Shown here: in pieces, positions 37,010-45,647 of the stretch
Numbering within the stretch: the first letter of the stretch is position 1
Layout of the letters: each line of letters starts with the position of its first letter
Assembly (NCBI GenBank): GCA_028285755.1
Contig: JANQOQ010000015.1
Location: 62,001-126,000, forward strand
Reading direction: 5' to 3'
From: Puniceicoccaceae bacterium
GTDB taxonomy: Bacteria; Verrucomicrobiota; Verrucomicrobiia; Opitutales; JAFGAQ01
Length of the DNA: 64,000 bases
Notes under the pieces: model-generated
Databases searched by the model: none
What the model was told of the DNA's origin: nothing
Seen by the model: only the letters and a program-made list of their open reading frames with translations
Position numbers and translations under genes: made by a program

Positions 37010-38341
37010 ATGGAGTGGATTTATATATTGTCAGTGGTGGTCGTTGTTTTGCTGGGAGCGGTGGCTTATCTGGGGGGCAAGGTCAGCTCTGAGGCGAAGT
37101 TGAGGAGTGCTCTCGGCAAGCAGCTTGAGGAAGCGCAGGCTAAAGCGGAAGCATTGATTGCGGAGAACCGTGAATTTGAAAAACAGGTGGTCGAGCTGAA
37201 GACCCGCATCGAGAAAGATGTAGAGGCTTATGAAGCCAAGCTGGATGCATTTCGCCAGGCGGAACAGAAACTGACGGATGCGTTTAAGGCACTCTCCTCG
37301 GATGCGCTTAAGTCCAGCAATGAGCAGTTTTTGAAGCTGGCGAACGCGACTTTTGAGAAGCTGAAAGAGGGCGCAAAAGGCGAACTGGATGTGAAGCAGG
37401 AGGCCATCAATAATATGGTGAAGCCCATTAATGAAGGCTTGAAACAGTTTAACGAGCGTATTTCGGATATTGAAAAGCGACGGGTGGCTCAGTTGTCGGG
37501 GATCTCTGAGTTGGTACAAAGCCTCATGAAAGCCCATGAGGAAACCCGCCTCGAGACGCATAATCTGGCATCAGCTTTAAAGGCACCTTCCGTCCGTGGG
37601 CAGTGGGGTGAGATTCATCTACGCCGTACGATTGAGATATCCGGAATGATTAACTACGTGGATTTTATCGAGCAGAAGAACATTGCGGGGGATGAGAATA
37701 AGCTAATACCGGATCTGGTGATTAATCTGCCGAATAAACGTAAGGTGATCGTCGATGCGAAAGCTCCCCTTGGAAATTATCTGGAGGCACAAAATACCAC
37801 GGATATTAATGAGCAGAAACGGTTGCTTGATCTTCACGCACGGCAAATCCGCGAGCATTTAAAAAAGCTCGGGCAGAAGGCTTACCATGTGCAGCTTGAG
37901 GAAAGCCCGGAGTTTGTAGTGCTGTTCTTGCCCGGCGAGGTGTTTTATTCAGCGGCGCTTCAACAAGATCCTGAGTTGATTGAGTATGGGGTCGATAAGA
38001 AAGTTCTGATTGCTACGCCGACTACTTTGATCGCGCTACTGAAGTCGATTGCCTATGGTTGGCGTAATCAGGAGATTGCGGAAAAGGCGGATGAGATCAG
38101 TAAGTCGGGACGCGAGCTTTATGACAGTGTGGTGATCATGCTTGAGCACTTTGCCGGCATGCGGCGGAATTTGAATGCGGTCGTGGGACAATTTAACAAG
38201 ACTGTGCGCTCCACTGAAAAACGACTGCTACCGAAAGCGCGTCGATTTAAAAGTCTTAATGCGGGTTCCGAGCGGGATCTGCCTGAATTGAATCTGATCG
38301 ATGAAACGCTGGATGTGATCGAAGAAGACGGGCGTGAATGA
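37010..38341 (+). CDS. rmuC: DNA recombination protein RmuC
   Basis: RmuC limits inversions and short-repeat recombination and has a nuclease-like core. From the ATG at 37010 it has 443 residues: an N-terminal membrane helix (YILSVVVVVLLGAVAYL), a long coiled coil to about residue 170, and the conserved core. Core motifs are SVRGQWGEIHLRRTIEISGM, VIVDAKAPLGNYLEA and VLFLPGEVFYSAALQ. A TTG start at 36968 is less likely. Confidence 0.94.
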   Translation: MEWIYILSVVVVVLLGAVAYLGGKVSSEAKLRSALGKQLEEAQAKAEALIAENREFEKQVVELKTRIEKDVEAYEAKLDAFRQAEQKLTDAFKALSSDALKSSNEQFLKLANATFEKLKEGAKGELDVKQEAINNMVKPINEGLKQFNERISDIEKRRVAQLSGISELVQSLMKAHEETRLETHNLASALKAPSVRGQWGEIHLRRTIEISGMINYVDFIEQKNIAGDENKLIPDLVINLPNKRKVIVDAKAPLGNYLEAQNTTDINEQKRLLDLHARQIREHLKKLGQKAYHVQLEESPEFVVLFLPGEVFYSAALQQDPELIEYGVDKKVLIATPTTLIALLKSIAYGWRNQEIAEKADEISKSGRELYDSVVIMLEHFAGMRRNLNAVVGQFNKTVRSTEKRLLPKARRFKSLNAGSERDLPELNLIDETLDVIEEDGRE

Positions 38342-38899
38342 TCAGGCGCTGACCGCATCCCAAATGACCGGGGGAAACGACGGCTGTGATGCGATGTCGC
38401 TTATCTGTGAATCACAAATGGCGAGGCTGGAGTGGTATATCCACTGCCAGAGCAGCTGAGGTTCGAATTCCCTGATTTCTCCCAGGATCACGGCCTGCTC
38501 GAATAAGTGGAGGATAGGCTCCAGAGGATCGTGGAGATCATCAGAGAGTAACTCGGTACTTACCTGTTGAATGATTGCCTGTTCAAACTGGCGTATGTAT
38601 CCGAGTTGAGTGGAGTTAGCGGTAGTCCACTCAATCAGATTTTCACAGAGCTTCAGGAAGCCTTCTTCTATCGATTCCTGCCAAGTCCATTCAACTTCGC
38701 TAAAAGCGGTTTCGTAGAACTGGTTCAGGCAGTTTTGATAGAGCTCACATGCAACTGCTTCTTTTGAGCTAAAGTGATGAAAGAGAATGCCCGTGGAAAC
38801 CCCAGCCGTTTTAGAAATGAGAGCCGTAGAGGTATTATGGTAACCTTTTTCTACAAACAGGTTGAAAGCGGCTTGCAAAATAAGGGATTTTCTGTCCAT
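38342..38899 (-). CDS. TetR-family transcriptional regulator
   Basis: The 185-residue repressor has an N-terminal TetR helix-turn-helix (ILQAAFNLFVEKGYHNTST, then ISKTAGVSTGILFHHFSSKE). The rest is a ligand-binding helical domain (Trp- and Glu-rich), whose ligand is unknown. It is divergent from the Smr gene and an operator-like repeat lies between them, directly before the tetR start, so autoregulation is likely. The Smr gene may share the control. Confidence 0.92.
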   Translation of the reverse strand: MDRKSLILQAAFNLFVEKGYHNTSTALISKTAGVSTGILFHHFSSKEAVACELYQNCLNQFYETAFSEVEWTWQESIEEGFLKLCENLIEWTTANSTQLGYIRQFEQAIIQQVSTELLSDDLHDPLEPILHLFEQAVILGEIREFEPQLLWQWIYHSSLAICDSQISDIASQPSFPPVIWDAVSA

Positions 38900-38903
38900 A
38901 TAC

Positions 38904-38917
38904 TGACTAATCAGTCA
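38904..38917. promoter_or_regulatory. Candidate TetR operator
   Basis: TGACT (38904-38908) and AGTCA (38913-38917) are perfect arms with a four-base spacer. The site is 5 bases upstream of the tetR start and about 26 upstream of the Smr start. The shape matches many TetR/AcrR operators. Binding is inferred, not shown. Confidence 0.55.
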
Positions 38918-38942
38918 ATATTTCTAGAAAAGCAATCCTATA

Positions 38943-39245
38943 ATGCCTGAAAATGATTTACATGAGGATGATATCGTTGAGTTGCCGGTAGATGGTGTTC
39001 TGGATCTGCATCCATTCAGACCCTCAGAAACAATTGATGTAGTCGAAGAATACATACGCGTCTGCCTGGAAAAGAACATCACCCCGATACGCGTGATCCA
39101 CGGCAAAGGGATTGGGGTGCAGAAAACGAGGGTGCATGCATTTCTCGCAAAACATCCTCAGGTGCTTTCATACGGACTCGACAGTGCGGGCCCTTCGGGT
39201 TGGGGGGCGACTGTGGTCAACCTGAAAGTGGGAAATACCGATTAA
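38943..39245 (+). CDS. Stand-alone Smr domain protein
   Basis: The 100-residue protein is essentially one Smr domain, as found at the MutS2 C-terminus. The key motifs LDLHPF and IHGKGIG are present, so nuclease or RNA-binding activity is possible. The rest of MutS2 is absent. It shares an intergenic region and a likely operator with the divergent TetR gene. Confidence 0.85.
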   Translation: MPENDLHEDDIVELPVDGVLDLHPFRPSETIDVVEEYIRVCLEKNITPIRVIHGKGIGVQKTRVHAFLAKHPQVLSYGLDSAGPSGWGATVVNLKVGNTD

Positions 39246-39422
39246 AGATGTCCCTGTGTTTGGGCCAGAGTGACCCAACTTAGTTGAAATGGTTCCTCTC
39301 AGCTATTTTAGAGTTTTATTAATATTCTCAGGATTTCCCCGGTTACTTACTTGACACTGAAATGCATCCGCACAGCAATTAGTGGTTAATTCTGTTATCC
39401 GTAATTCAGTAAATATATCTCA

Positions 39423-40301
39423 ATGAGCAACGAACTAAAAATATATCTGGACGGTCAACTCGTCGACAAATCGGATGCGAAGATTTCGGTCTTCGATCAT
39501 GGATTGTTATACGGCGATGGAGTGTTTGAGGGCATCCGGGTGTACAATAGTTGCGTCTTTAAGCTGGATGAGCACTTGGAACGGCTTGAGTATTCTGCCA
39601 AGGCCCTGATGTTGGATTTGCCGTGGAGCCGCCAGGAGATTTCAGATGCGGTTTGTGAAACCTGCAGAGTCAATGGTATAACGGATGGATATATCCGCCT
39701 GATCGTTACGCGCGGAGTGGGCAGTCTTGGGTTATCACCCCGGAGTTGCCCGAACCCATCGATCATCATTATTGCGGACCGCATCCAGCTATATCCGCAT
39801 GAATACTACGAGAAAGGGCTCAAAATCATAACTGTTCCGACACGTCGCTCGGGACCGGCCGTGCTGCCACCAATGATCAAATCGCTGAATTACGTGAATA
39901 ATATCCTCGCGAAAATGGAGGCTCATCAAGGGGGATGTGAGGAAGCGATTATGCTCGATGAGGGCGGCTACGTTGCCGAATGTACGGGTGATAATATCTT
40001 TTTGATGCACAAGGGAGTGTTGCTTACTCCTCCACCTTCTACCGGTGCATTGAAGGGAATTACCCGGCAGGTGGCGATCGATATTGCGGAGGAACTGGGT
40101 GTCCCTCTCGAAGAAAAAACCCTGACACGTTATGACGTGTGGATTGCAGATGAATGCTTCCTGACCGGGACGGCCGCTGAGGTGGTTCCCGTGATTGAAG
40201 TCGATGGTCGTACCATCGGAAATGGGGTGCCCGGGGAGACGACCAAAGCATTTCTCAAGCGCTTTCTGGAAAAAGTTTCTGTTGAGGGAACCATGCTCTG
40301 A
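39423..40301 (+). CDS. ilvE: Branched-chain amino-acid aminotransferase
   Basis: A fold-type IV PLP enzyme that makes leucine, isoleucine and valine from their oxo-acids. The 292-residue length is standard. Markers are DHGLLYGDGVFEGIRVY, the PLP-lysine segment PPMIKSLNYVNNILAK, ECTGDNIFLM and ECFLTGTAAEVVPV. A D-amino-acid or ADC-lyase relative is possible, but the EGIRVY start favours IlvE. A likely monocistronic promoter region of 177 bases precedes it. Confidence 0.93.
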   Translation: MSNELKIYLDGQLVDKSDAKISVFDHGLLYGDGVFEGIRVYNSCVFKLDEHLERLEYSAKALMLDLPWSRQEISDAVCETCRVNGITDGYIRLIVTRGVGSLGLSPRSCPNPSIIIIADRIQLYPHEYYEKGLKIITVPTRRSGPAVLPPMIKSLNYVNNILAKMEAHQGGCEEAIMLDEGGYVAECTGDNIFLMHKGVLLTPPPSTGALKGITRQVAIDIAEELGVPLEEKTLTRYDVWIADECFLTGTAAEVVPVIEVDGRTIGNGVPGETTKAFLKRFLEKVSVEGTML

Positions 40302-40374
40302 TTGCGTGATTTGAAAAACAGGCAAGATAAATGCATAGTATTTGCTATATCGATAAACTAGAACATTCTGACTT

Positions 40375-40890
40375 ATGGCACGACCTGAACAGTGTTCGCA
40401 TTGTAATAAGAAGGCGACAATTCACTTTTCCCAAATCGTAAACAACAAAGTTTACAAGTTGGACATGTGTGAGGAATGCCCGCTTAAAAAAGAGGTGATC
40501 GATCCGGGGAACTTTTCGATCTCTGAGATTTTTGACCCTCAGCCCAAGGTGACCAAGATTACGGCGGATAATTCGAGCTGTCCGACCTGTGGTTTCACTT
40601 ACAAAGATTTTGAAAAACGGGGGCGTTTGGGCTGCCCGGATTGCTTTAATCATTTTACGGCTGCCGTGGATGTGATCATCAAGGACATGCACTATGGGGT
40701 AGAGCATAATGGGAAGGCTCCGGAGATTGCGCTGAAGCGGGTAGGGTTGACCAAGGAGATACGGCAGGTACGTTCGGATCTGGATGCTGCGATCACCAAT
40801 GAGGATTTTGAGCAGGCAGCCATTCTCCGGGATAAGATCGTGGAGCTTGAGGAAAGCATGACCGCACTGAGCGAGACAAAGGCATCATGA
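40375..40890 (+). CDS. mcsA: McsA-like activator of protein arginine kinase
   Basis: The 171-residue protein has paired CxxC zinc motifs: CSHC and CEEC in the first half, CPTC and CPDC in the second. It ends in a UVR motif (ITNEDFEQAAILRDKIVELE) that binds ClpC or McsB. This is the McsA layout; UvrB/UvrC are excluded by size. It is first in mcsA-mcsB-clpC and overlaps mcsB by 4 bases (ATGA). Confidence 0.92.
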   Translation: MARPEQCSHCNKKATIHFSQIVNNKVYKLDMCEECPLKKEVIDPGNFSISEIFDPQPKVTKITADNSSCPTCGFTYKDFEKRGRLGCPDCFNHFTAAVDVIIKDMHYGVEHNGKAPEIALKRVGLTKEIRQVRSDLDAAITNEDFEQAAILRDKIVELEESMTALSETKAS

Positions 40891-42017
40891 CGTCCATCAA
40901 CCAGTTATTCAATCGAGAGCAAAGCTCCGCGCTGGAAGCAAGTGGTTCGCAGCCGATTGTATTGATGGGGCGTATCCGTCTCGCGCGTAATTTGAACGGG
41001 TTTTTCTTTCCGGGTTGGTCGGATCGCAATCAACGCGAACGGGTGTTTAACCAGTGTAAGCAGGCGATTGAAAATGTGCCGCAAATCAGCCCATCGGTGA
41101 ATTTTGACATTGAAGCGCTCGATGAGATGGAACGCATGCTCCTGGTTGAAAAGCATTTAATCAGCAAGGAGCTGAGTGAAGGGCAGCCGGGCTCGGGTGT
41201 GGTGATCCATGAGAGCCAGCAGACTTCGATCATGATCAATGAGGAAGATCACCTGCGTATTCAGGTGATGTCTCCTGGCCTAGCGTTTGATGAGCTCTGG
41301 CAATCCGCCAATACACTGGACGATGAGCTGGAGAAGCGGCTCGACTATGCTTACCACGAAAAGTTTGGCTACATAACGGCCTGCCCTACAAACTTGGGGA
41401 CTGCAATGCGTGCTTCTGCGATGCTGCACTTACCTGCATTGGTCGTGAATAAGGAAATGGAAAAAGTGGTGCGTGCGGTCAATCAGCTCGGCATCGTTTC
41501 CCGCGGATTATTCGGGGAATCGTCGGATCCACTGGGCAGTATTTTTCAGATTTCGAATCAGCAAACCCTTGGAGAGACTGAGGATGTCATAATCCAGCGA
41601 TTGCATCATGTGCTCGAGACTATCATTGAGCAGGAGCAGTATGCCCGGATACGGTTATTCGAGCAGGATCGTGCCAAGGTGATGGACCGTATCAGCCGCG
41701 CATTTGGTGTATTAAAATTTTCTAAGCTGCTAAGCTCTTCCGAAGCGATGAATCTACTTTCGTTGCTCCGTCTAGCCAGTGATGTTAATGTGCTCCCGGT
41801 GACGGTGAGGGAAATCGTGGACAGTCTCTTCATTCAGATACAGCCGGCTCATTTGCAATTTTCGAATAAGCGAGTATTAGATACTGAAGCGAGGGATGAA
41901 TTACGTGCGCTCAGAGTAAAGGAAGTTCTCAAGGATATACCCGAGCCGGATGAGATCTCCCTAGATTTTGAGGGTAGTTTTAATAAGAAAGTTGATAATT
42001 TTGATAGAAGCCGTTAG
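40887..42017 (+). CDS. mcsB: Protein arginine kinase
   Basis: McsB phosphorylates protein arginines to tag them for ClpCP degradation. The 376-residue protein has the guanido-kinase features GRIRLARNL, CPTNLGTAMRASAMLHLP with the reactive cysteine, and GLFGESSDPLGSIFQISNQ. It also keeps the allosteric phosphoarginine site RDxxRA, here RDELRA at residues 336-341. So the enzyme looks fully functional. It is coupled to mcsA and followed 49 bases later by clpC. Confidence 0.95.
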   Translation: MTSINQLFNREQSSALEASGSQPIVLMGRIRLARNLNGFFFPGWSDRNQRERVFNQCKQAIENVPQISPSVNFDIEALDEMERMLLVEKHLISKELSEGQPGSGVVIHESQQTSIMINEEDHLRIQVMSPGLAFDELWQSANTLDDELEKRLDYAYHEKFGYITACPTNLGTAMRASAMLHLPALVVNKEMEKVVRAVNQLGIVSRGLFGESSDPLGSIFQISNQQTLGETEDVIIQRLHHVLETIIEQEQYARIRLFEQDRAKVMDRISRAFGVLKFSKLLSSSEAMNLLSLLRLASDVNVLPVTVREIVDSLFIQIQPAHLQFSNKRVLDTEARDELRALRVKEVLKDIPEPDEISLDFEGSFNKKVDNFDRSR

Positions 42018-42066
42018 ATTTATTAATGTGCTTAGTTTTGCTATATTTTAAAGAGAATAGGATTTT

Positions 42067-44574
42067 ATGGAACCGATGAACAATTTCACACCGCGTGCGC
42101 AACAAGTGCTGGCACTTGCACGTAAAGAGGCAGACCGTTTTCACCACAATTATGTAGGCACCGAGCACATTTTGCTGGGGCTCATCAATTTGGGGCAGGG
42201 GGTTGCCGTGAATGTTCTGCAGCGGTTGGGCCTGGGTTTGGATTCTGTTCGGGATGCCGTTGAAAAGCAAGTGCCCAAAGGTCCGGATACTAAGCCGACC
42301 GGTAACATTCCATACACTCCCCGTGTGAAGAAAGTGTTAGCACTGGCGGGTAAAGAAGCGAAGGCGCTCAACCACAGCTATGTAGGCACTGAGCATATCC
42401 TGCTTGGCCTTTTACGTGAAGGTGAGGGTGTGGCGGCTCGGGTATTGAAGTCCCTGGAGATCGATATCGACAGCTGCCGCAATGAGATTCTCGCAGAGCT
42501 TGACCCTGATTTTACTAACGACCGTGGGGAATCGCAGGATGCCGGTGAAAATACACCTGCGGGGGTAGGTGGTAGCGCCGAAGAAAAGAAAGACCCGAAA
42601 ACTCCTGCACTGAAGGCATTTGGTCGTGATTTGACTGAGCTTGCCAAGAAGGGTGAGATGGATCCGGTGGTAGGACGGCAGAAGGAGATTCGCCGTGTAA
42701 TCCAGATTTTATGCCGTCGTACGAAAAACAATCCGGTATTGATCGGAGAAGCGGGGGTCGGGAAAACGGCGATCGTGGAAGGGCTTGCGCAGGAAATCGC
42801 CCAAGGCAATGTGCCTGAGATTATCCTGGATAAGCGAGTCATTACTCTGGACCTCGCACTCATGGTGGCCGGAACCAAATACCGCGGACAATTTGAAGAA
42901 CGCATTAAGGCGGTAATGGATGAAATCCGCCGCACGAAAAACGTAATCATCTTTATAGATGAGCTGCATACGATCGTCGGAGCTGGTGCAGCTGAGGGTG
43001 CTATGGATGCATCCAATATATTTAAGCCGGCATTGAGTCGTGGAGAGCTGCAGTGTATCGGTGCAACGACCCTTTCTGAGTATCGTAAGTATATCGAAAA
43101 GGATAGCGCCCTGGACCGTCGTTTCCAATCTGTGAAAGTCGACGCTCCTTCGGTAACGGATACGGTAGAAATTTTGCGAGGCATCCGCCGCAAATATGAG
43201 GAGCATCATAACGTGGAATTTACGGATAAGGCACTGGAGGTTTCTGCGCGTTTATCAGACCGTTATATCACGGGCCGCTTCCTCCCGGATAAGGCGATTG
43301 ATGTCCTCGATGAGAGTGGCTCGCGTGCGCGCATCGACTCGCTGAAGCGCCCGGAAGATCTGGATGCGATCAGCGAAGAGATCGAGAAGGTATGTGAAGC
43401 GAAAGAGTCTGCAATCAGTGCGCAGCAATTTGAAGAGGCTGCAAAATTCCGCGATGAGGAAAAAAGCTTAACGCAGAAGCGCGAACGCCGCCTCGAAGAA
43501 TGGAAAAAGGAGCGTGAGGAGACGCGTATCATCGTTGATGAAGATGAGATTTTGCAGGTAGTTTCTGACTGGACGGGAGTGCCGTTGAAGCGCATGGGGC
43601 AAAAGGAGAGTGAGAAATTGCTCAAGCTTGAAACTGAGCTTCAGCAGGTAGTCATCGGGCAGGATGAGGCGACCCAAGTAATTGCGAAGGCCCTGCGCCG
43701 TTCACGTGCAGACCTTAAGGATCCACGCAGACCTATTGGTTCATTTATGTTCCTGGGACCGACAGGTGTCGGTAAGACTCACTTGGCGAAGATGCTGGCG
43801 GAGTATATGTTTGGAGATCGGGATGCCATTATTCAGATCGATATGTCTGAATATATGGAGAAGTTTTCGGTATCCCGCCTGATTGGCTCACCCCCGGGCT
43901 ATGTAGGTTATGAAGAAGGTGGTCAGCTTACCGAAGCTGTGCGACGCAAGGCTTACTCTGTAATCTTGCTCGACGAGATCGAAAAAGCCCACCCGGATGT
44001 TGTGCAGCTGTTATTACAGGTGCTCGAAGATGGGCGATTGACTGACAGTCTTGGACGTAAGGTGGATTTCCGGAATACCATTTTGATCATGACGTCGAAT
44101 GTGGGAGCGCACCTGATCCAGAAGAATAACTTCGTGGGTTTCAACATGGACGATAGCGGCGAATTTGAATTTGAGAAAATCAAAGACAAAATTGTGGATG
44201 AAACCAAGAAAGCGTTTAAGCCGGAATTCTTAAATCGTCTCAATGAGATGGTCATTTTCCGCTCACTGAGCCGCGAAGACATGAAGCAGATCGTGAAGCT
44301 TGAAATCGATAACGTTGCCAAACGTCTTGAGCAGCGTGAGATCGAGCTTGTGATTTCGGACGAAGCTCAAGAATTCCTCGTGGAAAAAGGCTACGATGAT
44401 AAGTTGGGAGCCCGTCCGCTACGACGTGCCGTTGAGCGATACATTGAGGATGCATTGGCGGAGTCATTGCTAGCGGGAACGATCAAGGCAGGTGAGCCCA
44501 TTCAGGTAAATGTGGATGAATCGGGCGAGGAGCTAACCTTTCACCAGGAAAGTAACGTAGAGGGAGTTACCTGA
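42067..44574 (+). CDS. clpC: ClpC-type AAA+ protease ATPase
   Basis: The 835-residue unfoldase feeds ClpP. The N-domain has two repeats, each with GTEHILLGL; the glutamates in both match the phosphoarginine-binding Glu32 and Glu106 of B. subtilis ClpC. Walker A motifs are GEAGVGKT (from residue 227) and GPTGVGKTH (from 564). A UVR-like middle region with coiled coil ([14 protein letters not shown]) and a ClpP-docking VGF tripeptide are present. One of the few genes here with a recognisable AGGA before the start. Confidence 0.97.
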   Translation: MEPMNNFTPRAQQVLALARKEADRFHHNYVGTEHILLGLINLGQGVAVNVLQRLGLGLDSVRDAVEKQVPKGPDTKPTGNIPYTPRVKKVLALAGKEAKALNHSYVGTEHILLGLLREGEGVAARVLKSLEIDIDSCRNEILAELDPDFTNDRGESQDAGENTPAGVGGSAEEKKDPKTPALKAFGRDLTELAKKGEMDPVVGRQKEIRRVIQILCRRTKNNPVLIGEAGVGKTAIVEGLAQEIAQGNVPEIILDKRVITLDLALMVAGTKYRGQFEERIKAVMDEIRRTKNVIIFIDELHTIVGAGAAEGAMDASNIFKPALSRGELQCIGATTLSEYRKYIEKDSALDRRFQSVKVDAPSVTDTVEILRGIRRKYEEHHNVEFTDKALEVSARLSDRYITGRFLPDKAIDVLDESGSRARIDSLKRPEDLDAISEEIEKVCEAKESAISAQQFEEAAKFRDEEKSLTQKRERRLEEWKKEREETRIIVDEDEILQVVSDWTGVPLKRMGQKESEKLLKLETELQQVVIGQDEATQVIAKALRRSRADLKDPRRPIGSFMFLGPTGVGKTHLAKMLAEYMFGDRDAIIQIDMSEYMEKFSVSRLIGSPPGYVGYEEGGQLTEAVRRKAYSVILLDEIEKAHPDVVQLLLQVLEDGRLTDSLGRKVDFRNTILIMTSNVGAHLIQKNNFVGFNMDDSGEFEFEKIKDKIVDETKKAFKPEFLNRLNEMVIFRSLSREDMKQIVKLEIDNVAKRLEQREIELVISDEAQEFLVEKGYDDKLGARPLRRAVERYIEDALAESLLAGTIKAGEPIQVNVDESGEELTFHQESNVEGVT

Positions 44575-44614
44575 TTAGGGTAATTCCTGCTAAGTCTCGT
44601 TGAATTTCCGCCGA

Positions 44615-44640
44615 TTAGGAATATATTCCTAAAGGAGGAG
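44615..44640 (+). promoter_or_regulatory. 18-bp perfect palindrome next to a strong Shine-Dalgarno site
   Basis: TTAGGAATATATTCCTAA (44615-44632) is a perfect palindrome, and AAAGGAGGAG follows 4 bases before the ATG at 44644. The right arm ends inside the ribosome site, and ATTCCT could also pair with AGGA of the site. Either an operator or a structure that masks translation is possible. Confidence 0.6.
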
Positions 44641-44643
44641 ATT

Positions 44644-45015
44644 ATGAGAAAATTGCTTGTTTTCTGGGCATTGAGCCTATCCGTGCATTTGGTTGCGCGC
44701 GACGACGTTGTTCAGTTGAATGTGTATGAAGTCGATGGCAACGCACCCATAGCGGTCGTGCAAAGGGTGCCTGAAATTCCAGACTCTATCGTTGGTAAAT
44801 CGGGTGAGGTCATTCTTGAATACAGGATTAATAAGTCGGGAAAAGTACAGAACATTAAGGTACTTACTAGCACGGATCGTGCGTTAACTCGTTTTTCAAA
44901 AAACATGGTAAAGAAATGGCGCTATGAATCGCGTATGAGCAATGCAATTGCTCGACAGCCTATTATTTTTGTGGTTAAGAGTCGCTCCCTACCCACACAA
45001 GTAGCTACCAATTAA
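44644..45015 (+). CDS. Secreted TonB C-terminal-like domain protein
   Basis: The 123-residue protein has a signal peptide (KLLVFWALSLSVHLVA) and one TonB-type domain at about residues 35-115, with IVGKSGEVILEYRINKSGKVQNIKV and the late MVKKWRYESRM. Unlike true TonB it has no proline-rich spanning region, so it cannot reach from inner to outer membrane by itself. It is the only gene of the window with a textbook Shine-Dalgarno sequence. Function unknown; it follows clpC. Confidence 0.8.
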   Translation: MRKLLVFWALSLSVHLVARDDVVQLNVYEVDGNAPIAVVQRVPEIPDSIVGKSGEVILEYRINKSGKVQNIKVLTSTDRALTRFSKNMVKKWRYESRMSNAIARQPIIFVVKSRSLPTQVATN

Positions 45016-45036
45016 GCGGTTCATCTTCTTAATTAT

Positions 45037-45066
45037 AAAAAAATGCGCAATTTCTGCATTTTTTTT
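45037..45066 (+). terminator. Terminator after the TonB-domain gene
   Basis: AAAAAAATGC pairs with GCATTTTTTT around a nine-base loop and the T run continues. The stem has only two G-C pairs, so it may be leaky. Confidence 0.5.
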
Positions 45067-45112
45067 GAATTAAATGAAATACTAGGAGCAATAAGTTCGT
45101 TTTGTAAGGACT

Positions 45113-45589
45113 ATGGCAAATATTACTAAAATCCTTACTCTCGCTGCTTGTGCAGCAATCCTTAGTGTATCAACAGCATTCGCTGGTAATTGCAGTGACT
45201 GCAAGAAGTGTGATTCAGATAAAAAAGCAAAAGCTACAGCAACCGCTGTAAAAGCAGTTGCTTTCCCGGATGTGGATCATGCTACGCTTACGAAGGCTAT
45301 TAAGAAGGGTACTGTTACCTTAATCGATGTGAATGGCTCAAAGTCTTTTAAGAGTGGTCACATTCCCGGTGCGATTGATTTTGCATCCGTTAATAAGGAG
45401 TCATTGATGGCAATGCTCCCGGAAGATAAGAACGCATTCATCGTAGCTTATTGTGGTGGCCCCAAGTGTGGTGCTTATAAGAAAGCAGCTCAATTGGTAG
45501 CTTCCATGGGTTACACAGACGTGCATCACTACTCTGGCGGAATCAGCGGTTGGAAGGCAGCTGGTGAAACCGTAGGTAAGGCTGGCTAA
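45113..45589 (+). CDS. Periplasmic rhodanese-domain protein
   Basis: The 158-residue protein has a signal peptide (LTLAACAAILSVSTAFA), then a short Cys/Lys-rich stretch (NCSDCKKCDSDKK) and a rhodanese domain. The domain has the first-strand DVNGSKSFKSGHIPGAID and the active Cys114 in YCGGPKCGAY. It probably moves sulfane sulfur or acts in redox work in the periplasm. The CxxC pairs before the domain suggest metal or disulfide chemistry. AAGGA lies just before the start. Confidence 0.88.
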   Translation: MANITKILTLAACAAILSVSTAFAGNCSDCKKCDSDKKAKATATAVKAVAFPDVDHATLTKAIKKGTVTLIDVNGSKSFKSGHIPGAIDFASVNKESLMAMLPEDKNAFIVAYCGGPKCGAYKKAAQLVASMGYTDVHHYSGGISGWKAAGETVGKAG

Positions 45590-45620
45590 GCTGTTTCAAC
45601 TTATCGTTGATTAACTTTTA

Positions 45621-45647
45621 AAGGTCCGAGTAATCGGGCCTTTTTTT
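45621..45647. terminator. Terminator between rhodanese and lectin genes
   Basis: AAGGTCCGA and TCGGGCCTT form a 9-bp stem (one G-T pair) followed by seven T residues. It overlaps the end of the converging lectin gene by two bases. Confidence 0.75.

Noticed and set aside
40375-40890. UvrB or UvrC fragment
   Set aside because: The UVR motif is shared, but the paired CxxC motifs and the mcsB-clpC context fit McsA.
42378-43193. 271-codon minus-strand ORF opposite clpC
   Set aside because: Serine/arginine-rich antisense shadow of a conserved gene with no recognisable motif.
1687-44574. Functional link between arginine synthesis genes and the protein arginine kinase
   Set aside because: They are more than 30 kb apart in separate operons; shared use of arginine is not evidence of a system.
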